Below are positions 56,556 to 64,000 of a stretch of DNA of 64,000 nt, in pieces. The position numbers were made by a program, and so were the translations under genes. The notes beneath the pieces were generated by a model. The model was not told the DNA's origin. It worked only from the letters and a program-made list of their open reading frames with translations, and ran no database searches. Numbering within the stretch: position 1 is the stretch's first letter; each line of letters starts with the position of its first letter. This DNA comes from Temnopleurus reevesii (Eukaryota > Echinodermata > Echinoidea > Temnopleuroida > Temnopleuridae), in contig BQKZ01001850.1 in NCBI GenBank assembly GCA_036244855.1, positions 17,744-81,743 of the forward strand, written 5' to 3'.

Positions 56556-57097
56556 AGTATCCCATGTGTTATACACTGTGGTTATCATTTAGGTTATGAT
56601 AAAAGATCACATGTTTGGGGAAATTAATGCATATAATGTAGGGTAATTCTAGATTCTATAAATACATTTATGTCTGGGATGTAAATCTTCTATCTGTGCA
56701 GAGATATATTGTGGTAGTACTAATAAAGCTTTTATCTTGTGATAATGTGGAATGTCTTGTGAAATTGTGTCATTGAGATTTAAATGTTAAATGCAGATGT
56801 CGTTAAAGAGGAGAAAAGGGAGGAGTATGATATCGAAGAAAAGAGAAATTGATGGGTGGAAGGCAGGAGAGAGAGGGAGAAGAAAGCACTGAGGAAGTTC
56901 ATGTTATCCGTATGTACTGTAAGAGGGGTGAGGTTGGAAGGGAAATATTGTGAGTGAATTATCGTGGTTTATCTTTGTCCATGTTTCCACCAATTATAAG
57001 ACCGACAGTGAACCTTGGATATTTTGGCAAGATTTATGACAACTGGAGCATCTTGCTACTATTGATAATTTGCAATTTCTTATGAAACCACATTAGT

Positions 57098-57262
57098 AAG
57101 GGGGTGTTGTTCAAAATCAACTGCAAATCAACTGCAACTTTGCAAATTGTAACGCACATTTTCATTCGCGCACGGTATGCGTATTTAACAAGACGTGCAT
57201 GAAACAATGTTTTTGATTGGCACGTTCCAATCAACTGCAACTTGCGATAATACCCGCAAGGA
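57098..57262. mobile_element. Foldback element, family 4 copy 3
   Basis: GGGGTGTTGTTCAAAATCAA at the left, CAACTGCAACTTGCGATAAT at the right, and TTTTTGATTGGCACG inside. Confidence 0.5.
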
Positions 57263-57540
57263 CTCATAAAATAACATTGCATACCTGTATGTCTTATATG
57301 CAATGTGTACCTTATGCAGTGTGTACCTTACCTTAGATACCAACACAAAATGAAGAAAAATAAACCTTACACAAGACACAATTTAAAATGACCTCCACTT
57401 GCGGATTTAATCTGCATTACAGGAGACCAAATATTTCACAGGCTTTATGATTATCAGTACATGAGATGATGTTTTTACAAAGCTGACATTTTTAACATCA
57501 GACCTAATCTACAATGAATTTGCGTAATGTGGCTTAGAAT

Positions 57541-57750
57541 ACGGAGCTTTAGCTAACAGTACTGTAGGGTAATCAGGACGTTATTTCAAGGAGCTTAGCT
57601 CCTTGGTTATTTCTCAAGCGCGGGATAATCAAGGGGCATCCGTGGGATAATCTGGCAGGCGTTCTCAACCTTAGCCGCCCGCTAGATTATCCCGCGATTG
57701 AGAAATAACGTCCTAATCGGCCCTACCGTACTGTTAGCTAAAGCTCCGTA
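57541..57750. mobile_element. Foldback element, family 6
   Basis: The left arm ACGGAGCTTTAGCTAACAGT…GGACGTTATTTC is mirrored by GAAATAACGTCC…ACTGTTAGCTAAAGCTCCGT. An inner GGAGCTTAGCTCC palindrome is also present. Confidence 0.85.
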
Positions 57751-60590
57751 ATAGCTAAAACAATGCACTATCACATGAACTGTCTTGAAACAATTTCAAG
57801 GGTAGAGTGCTCCAGTGATTTCATTGGAATATAACGATAAGAATCCAGCTCCAGTGTGCACTGCTTGAGGCCTTCCCAAGCACCTGTTGTTAAGAACCAA
57901 CAAAGACATGTTCTCCAATGTCATCACTTTGTACACTTTGTACTCTATACATGTATTACTCTCGCGTAACATTCTTGAATATAATATGACAAATGCGCAC
58001 ATTTCAGTAGTCTGCAGGCTCTGACAGCATTCCTTTGTAAATATCTATAGAACATATATGGTGGCCTCACATAGAGATTGACTTGTCTTTCTTAATTACA
58101 TATGAAACTAACATCAGGAATATAATTTTACGATGATGTACTCTAAAATCTAAGATGGGGCGAAATCGCCTCAATACATTTGAGATGTCTTGCATAAAGC
58201 AAGGTACATGTACGCATTCAAACCCATTGTCAAATGACCCAAACCAATCTGGTACATCTACAATGGCAAAAAGCAAAAACAAAATACATTAACATATCTT
58301 CTACTAACTTCTCTATAAATATACTGCACTTGTGTTTTTTTTTTCTTTAATTATGCATACAATTGTGGCCTGTTCACTTTTGCACTATATAAACACACAA
58401 TGAAAAGAAATGGTAAGCTATTAACAAACTAGATGAATCCTCGACCGCATAGGGTAAAAATGTATGCCTCCATCATCACTCCTCACATGATCAGAGAGAT
58501 ATTACCCCTTATACCATGCCATTAGAAACTTCTTTGGTGATTTGTACATTTTTGGGGGGAGGGGGGGGGGGGGCTGTGACCATTAGCCTCCTAAACTTGA
58601 AATCCCATGAAATCACCCTGCTTATTCATAATTGAGCTAATTTTGAGAGAAAGGTGTTATCCTGTACTGATACCATCGTGGTAATAAGCTATTTTGGGTG
58701 ATTTCTTCAAAAGTTTTTGGCTCTGTGACTTTTGACCTCCTTAACCTACAATTTAATCAGTTCATCATCACACGCTTAAACAAACTTGAGCCACCTTTGG
58801 TGAAAACCCGGTCTAGACAACTCGAAATCGCACGTGCTGGTCAAGAAAGAGGTTTTGAGATTCTTCTGATGATGTAATTTACAATTTCCCATGAACAACA
58901 GGGAGAGTCTCTCACTCATTTGGTAATCATACAAACCAGACTGATCCAACCCAGTTCTATAATTTCTTCTCGAGTTACTTCTACATCCAGTCTAGTGTTC
59001 GATGCATCATTTGGCACTTGGGGTTAGGCCGACTAAGTCCTCTTGGGCGCAAGATGTCGGTAGGAGTGGTTACATAACAGTATCAACATGATTGTCTTTT
59101 CTATGGTTTGCCCCATCAAAATAACATCCCCCGATGTAATTCTGCCTTTATTGTATATATACATCACGTGCAAGTTATAATGCAAAATCTTGATTTTTGT
59201 TTTATTTCAAGATTAGTCAGTTTGATTAGTCACTGGTGTGAGAAATCCATTATAGTAAAGACAGGATCTTGACAAACTATACACTTGTAGCATTTCTTTG
59301 CAAAATGTTAGCAAATAAATACACACACTATGCAACTAGACTCTCATCTACAATAAACAAAATGGCCAAAAAAAAATGAATGGCACTCAATTCAGCTGCA
59401 TTTCATATTTCTCATCAAAAAGGCAAATTTTGCTCTGTCTTTTCCTTGTAATGTAAGGCCTCTTCATTTCTTACCTAAGCAGGTATGTAATATTCATGTC
59501 TAACTATGATATGCTATAGGACAAATAATGCAAGAAAATTACACACAGAAGAATATTTCTATAAAGGGGTTTAGAGAGTGAGAAAAGGCAATCTACACGG
59601 TACAAGCCTGTACATTACAAATTAACTCTTTATGTAATAGGTTAATCAAATTATTTCAACAGAGGCTGGTTACTTTCACATTTTCACAACTGTATAATTT
59701 CCTTTGGGTACTTTAGACATATGGTAACTAAATGAAAAAATGACTTATGTCACCGTCAAACCCATCATCAAAGTCATTCATCACACCATTCAAGGTTGTG
59801 TCTCAAGAAACAAAATTTTGACATTGAATACCAAATAATACAATTATATACAGTTTCTGTGTAATTCATTGAAACCTGATGACCTGAACTCTCATGTGAC
59901 ACAAGAAATTCCTGAATATGATTCATGCTTGAATGAGAAATGTTAATTTTTAGGCCATAGGGCATGAAAACTTAGTAGCACCACTTTGTGAGAAGTGAAT
60001 CTTTCATTCCACGGAGAGAAAAGGAAGTTCACAGAAAATCAATTGTCCCCACCATTGAGAGCGTGAGTTTGAAAGGATTGATTTCTTAAAAGTGGCGCAA
60101 GCAGGTTTTTTAAATCCCAAGCATCACTCATTCAAACATTAAACATTTTAAATTTTTACGTTGTATGAAAGTTCAGGTTCGGAACTTTCTACATGTTACA
60201 ACAAGCTGCATATAATTGCACTATCTTGTATCTAGTTCTACTAGCCATTTCAAAAGTGTACTGTTTTTTTACGATTTTTTTTGTAGACAGTCAGTTGTAA
60301 CGATAACTATGAACATGTACAATACAAATCATCTAAATGACAAAATAACCAATTGAGTTATTTTCATGGAATGAATGAATTATTGGATATGTTTGAAAAG
60401 ACATAAAACAAACAATAATATACCACATTGATGAAAACAACAAATATGACATGGAAGAATAATTACATAAATATCTAGATAATATACTGAAGAAATTTGA
60501 TGGACTACAAAAATACTGAAAAACCACATACAATTAACTGAATACTCACACACACACTTACTCATAAAGAACATAATATTGAAGATTAAG
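57751..60590. other. Intergenic span, no gene seen
   Basis: AT-rich with small ORFs only. A long G run (about 58555-58573) is the one compositional feature. Confidence 0.5.
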
Positions 60591-60767
60591 CAGGGTTGTG
60601 TTTCATAAAGCTATGCATAAAACAAGGCACAACTGTATAAAAGACTGATGATACTTTCTTTCATAAAAATCAGTGCCAGGAGTTATAATTGGGTGCGAGA
60701 AAGGATCACCAGTCATTCGTAAAGTAGTGCATAGATCTCCACACAGCTTTATGAAACACAACCCAGG
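60591..60767. mobile_element. Foldback element, GTGTTTCAT-type (family 3)
   Basis: Arms CAGGGTTGTGTTTCATAAAG and CTTTATGAAACACAACCCAG. Positions 60768-61213 show no gene. Confidence 0.8.
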
Positions 60768-61213
60768 TGAGACAAGACTAAAAAGATCAATATGAGATGA
60801 TAACTAATTGTTTTTGCACAATACATCTTGTATCACCAAGACTGAGTAAATAGCATTCTTAGAATATAAATCAAGAAGTGGACATCCGCCACACACATCT
60901 CTCATACACGTGTCTGACAAAGACATGGTCTGCGTAATGACTAACTTATGTCATAAAGGTTTACACTGAAGGTATGAATGTCTAATTTACGTAGTCCAGG
61001 TCCTATACTGATGACCTACCTAAACTACATGAAAGACCTCCCTAAATGACTACAACGAGACGTAAACTACATGTATTTGTATTAAAGATCTACACTAGTC
61101 TAGGTAATAGGAATCTCCTTTATCAATTCTGGGTCCTACAAATGAGACTCATCTCAGAAACAGACTCATTAACAGTCTTAGTCCTAGAAACGAGACTTGG
61201 TCTACAGTCTTAA

Positions 61214-61500
61214 GTCCATCTAACGGCTGTAAGGAGGGAACTGCCTCGCCTCCATGACACTGCTCTTGTCTCTTAGCTTCTTGAGAAGATCCCTCCATCT
61301 TGAGTCTTTAGTCCATCTAACGGCTGTAAGGAGGGAACTGCCTCGCCTCCATGACACTGCTCTTGTCTCTTAGCTTTTTGAGAAGATCCCTCCATCTTAA
61401 GTCTTTAGTCCATCTAACGGCTGTAAGGAGGGAACTGCCTTGCTTCCATAACACTGCTCTGGTCTCTTAGCTTCTTGAGAAGATCCCTCCATCTCGGATG
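61214..61500 (-). repeat. 97-bp tandem repeat derived from the last HELZ2 exon (3 units)
   Basis: Units start GTCCATCTAACGGCTGTAAG at 61214, 61311 and 61408. The innermost unit is the coding end of the helicase gene. The two distal units repeat the codons for RWRDLLKKLRD…MEARQFPPYSR and the stop, now lying in the 3' UTR. Confidence 0.9.
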
Positions 61501-63464
61501 GGTTTCCAAGAGATGCTGGTTACCTGGAAGAAGTTTGAAGGAAAAGAAAAGAAAAATTAATCATTACAGTGTAGGTGAGGGATTAATATCATTAAATGCA
61601 TGAATATGTTCGTTCAGCAGATAATAATATAACTAATTAGTTTTCTGTCAAAACATGCTTAAATTTGTAAGGCATTATCCTTGCCCTACTAACAAAGTGC
61701 TCATTGCTCATGCTTGTAAAAAGTCAAATGAAAACATTAATGGGAAAAATTGTGATATTCCTTCATATTGCAAAGAAAGGAATACAGTGAAAACTCGATA
61801 TAAAGAAATCTGATGTAGCAAAATTCCTAACATAAGGAGGTCAAAATTTGGTCCCAACTTTAAATACAGTCAAATCTCATTATAAAGAGCACTGATGTAA
61901 CAAGCTCTCGTTATAACAAGGTAATTTTCCTGGTCCCATTTCTTTGTATTTTATTGTATTTTGACCCTGATATAACAATGTTTCAATATAAACAGGTAAT
62001 TCCTTTGGTTCCAACGACCTTGTATACAGAGGTTAGACTGTATCTTATTGTTTCATAACCCTGCTATATCAAGATTACTGCTTTAACAAGGTATTGTCAT
62101 GGTCCAAAGCATCGCGTTATACTGAGTTTCCATTGTATTCCCATTGATTGGTTTGAAAGGACCTCAGAGCTCGGCCAGACAACATTTTTACATACCAATA
62201 ATGATGAGCCCTCGCTTGGCCCGAGTCAAGGCAACATTCATCTGGTTCTCATCCATGATGAAGCCGAGATGTTTACGTTGCCATCCCTTGCTTGGCTTGT
62301 CATCGATTTCAATCTGCGGCATAGAACGCACGGTTGACATCACCACATAGTTCCATTCACTTCCTGTATAAGACATTGTACAAGAAAGTTGGCGATTAAA
62401 CATTTGTCGGGGGTAATTCACGCCAACAACAAAATAAACTTAAGAATTGCAGATGGCACTCTGCAGCTTTCACCGCAAACAAGTTACTTGAGTCAGGATA
62501 CCCACTTCCAGTTACAGGCATATATTCAGTATTTCAGAAAATATCCTTTCACAAGTGGAGACGGATTGAAACAGAAATTCCCATTTGATGTTTAATCATG
62601 AATATTCATGAATCATTAGCATATGCATATATCCTACTGACCTTGACTTGTGACCACTGTGCTGACCTTGACCCCGCGATGACCCAGCGTTGTGAGTCTC
62701 TCTTCAATCTGTGTGCATTGTAGCTTGTACTGAGACAGGACCACAATGTCACTGGCCTCAGCACCTTTCCTTAGAAGCTGCTGGACTATCCTCACCTATG
62801 GAGCAGATGGAGAATTATTCACTTTAGCATGTGATTCCTTTATCACAAAAGATGTAATGGGTTTCTATAAAGATGAATTTTCATAGGGTTGTGACATTGA
62901 AATGGTGTTTAGTTTTCAAAATATTTAATCTTTTTAAGTTATCTATTTTCATGATGAATCTAAAAAAAAACTTAGAAGACTAGTTCACACAGTGTAATAA
63001 TGGGATGGACATAAAAAAAGAATGCACACGCATTCATGAAAGGGTCGCTAGAAGCCTAAATTGGATATATTGAGCCCAAGTTGATCGTGAACGACCCATT
63101 TATTTGCTTAACTCCCTAACTAGCGATCCACATCATGTTGCATGAAATTATTTCATGTTATTTTTATGCACTTTTTAGTTATTATATTTTACGACGTCAT
63201 AGACGCTTCAAGTTAATTTGGAATGATGAAACTTACAGAATGCATGACTTCAGCCATATTGCCTTTGGACATCTCATTTCCTTCATCTGATTTGACGGTC
63301 AAGGTTTCCTCCTTGCCATACACATGACAGAAGACCATTGGAGTTTGACCCTTGTTAGGCCAGATGGCTCTTAGAGGGTCTGGGCTACGACGCTTCACAG
63401 ACCAGTCCGTTTCCAGCTTGCCCTCGTAGAACGTCTCGGATGGGAAAGAGCAGATGAAGTCATG
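61414..63464 (-). CDS. HELZ2: C-terminal part of a HELZ2-like superfamily 1 RNA helicase (gene continues beyond the right edge)
   Basis: Four exons on the minus strand: 63464-63237, 62795-62642, 62363-62196 and 61523-61414 (stop TAG), 219 codons. Junctions CATTCT|GTAAGT, CCATAG|GTGAGG, TCAAG|GTCAGT, ATACAG|GAAGTG, ATTG|GTATGT and TTCCAG|GTAACC keep frame. The RecA2 domain of UPF1-like SF1 helicases is present: a region around ASDIVVLSQYKLQ (motif IV area), then SQGSEWNYVVMSTVRS (motif V) and NQMNVALTRAKRGLIIIGN (motif VI, with the Arg that contacts ATP). The end LLETHPRWRDLLKKL is as in HELZ2, which is linked in vertebrates to nuclear-receptor coactivation and interferon response. Upstream helicase motifs (Walker A/B), zinc fingers and any RNB domain lie outside the window. 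Family assignment is strong for UPF1-like, good for HELZ2. Positions 63465-64000 are intron with a short (CT)n tract near 63880. Confidence 0.85.
61786..62140. mobile_element. Tigger/pogo-like non-autonomous element in a HELZ2 intron
   Basis: The left end ACAGTGAAAACTCGATATAA is mirrored by ATACTGAGTTTCCATTGTAT. The interior has repeated TATAACAAGG and GGTCCCA words. No ORF. The superfamily guess rests on end appearance. Confidence 0.5.
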
Positions 63465-64000
63465 CTGCAAAGGAAACAAGAAGTTTATTTCATTTACTCA
63501 CTGTCACTTCATTATTTCTTACTTGGATTTCCTGATACAAATTTCACATATTGAATGCATCTGAGAATGAATAAATGATACTATGAAAAGGTTTTGTGGT
63601 CTGACATGAGACTTCAGTTGGTAGATCATCTATCTACATGATTTAACTATCTCCTTCCTCTCGTATTATTACTGAGTATTACATATTAAGTATCATTCTC
63701 ATAACATTATGGGCTAGACAATCTGTGACAAATATTCATAAGAAAAATAATACCTTGGAGATATATGTATGTATATACCTAAGATGGATCATTAGTAATC
63801 CTGACTATCTCTAAAGGAATTAGTGGGCTGATATCCTAGTCCTCTTTTGTCTTTTCTCAATCGCTTTTCCCTCCCTTCAACTCTCTCTCTCTCTGGTTTC
63901 CCTATGATTCATGCGCATCTTATCAAAAGTGAAGACAACTTGTGAATAGAAATGCACACTTCAATTTTTCTCTCCTTCTGTTTCCCCCATGTTTATGCGT

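Noticed and set aside
58555..58573. Poly-G run as a quadruplex regulatory site
   Set aside because: A single long G run in a non-coding span; it may be simple sequence and has no gene context.
61214..61500. CRISPR-like direct repeats
   Set aside because: Units are adjacent 97-bp copies of a coding exon without spacers, in an animal genome.

Overview
This is animal nuclear DNA: AT-rich, intron-rich, with long non-coding spans and many kinds of interspersed repeat. The dense foldback/MITE families, the TTAGGG-type degenerate repeat, the lineage-divergent class A GPCR and the heterozygous, draft-like assembly all fit an echinoderm, most likely a sea urchin. That is inference; I see no species-specific marker.

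Three genes of known family are present. (1) A class A GPCR on the minus strand (2504-5743), three coding exons joined in frame, about 408 aa. (2) A complete proton-coupled oligopeptide transporter of the SLC15A/PepT type on the plus strand (35410-51566). Its 20 coding exons join in frame to 768 codons, interrupted by one in-frame TAA in exon 14 (47345-47347). (3) The 3' end of a HELZ2-like SF1 helicase on the minus strand (61414-63464); the rest of that gene lies beyond the right edge.

The middle (about 11.7-23.4 kb) carries what I consider the most novel content: a tandem pair of a small three-exon gene on the minus strand that I cannot assign to a family. Copy A (15293-16641) joins to a 201 aa protein with a basic, Cys-containing N-terminus, an acidic Ser-rich middle and a C-terminal predicted helix. 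Copy B (21670-22923) has a 2-nt length change at the end of exon 1 that shifts the N-terminal frame. Both copies have the same upstream region with four CCAAT boxes.

The assembly is imperfect here. Two single-N junctions (13552, 20631) and one 74-N gap (55344-55417) are each flanked by near-identical direct copies. These look like overlapping contig ends or alternative haplotypes that were not merged, so copy number in this region should not be taken literally.

The rest is mobile-element debris: a decayed non-LTR retrotransposon (about 24147-25700), 3' tails of the same family elsewhere, a tRNA-derived SINE (1313-1665), and at least ten kinds of terminal-inverted-repeat or foldback element. 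One foldback encloses a telomere-like CCCTAA tract (26481-26647), and one MITE copy is disrupted by another, with the empty site visible in the window. The 5.8-11.7 kb and 51.6-61.2 kb stretches hold no gene I can support.
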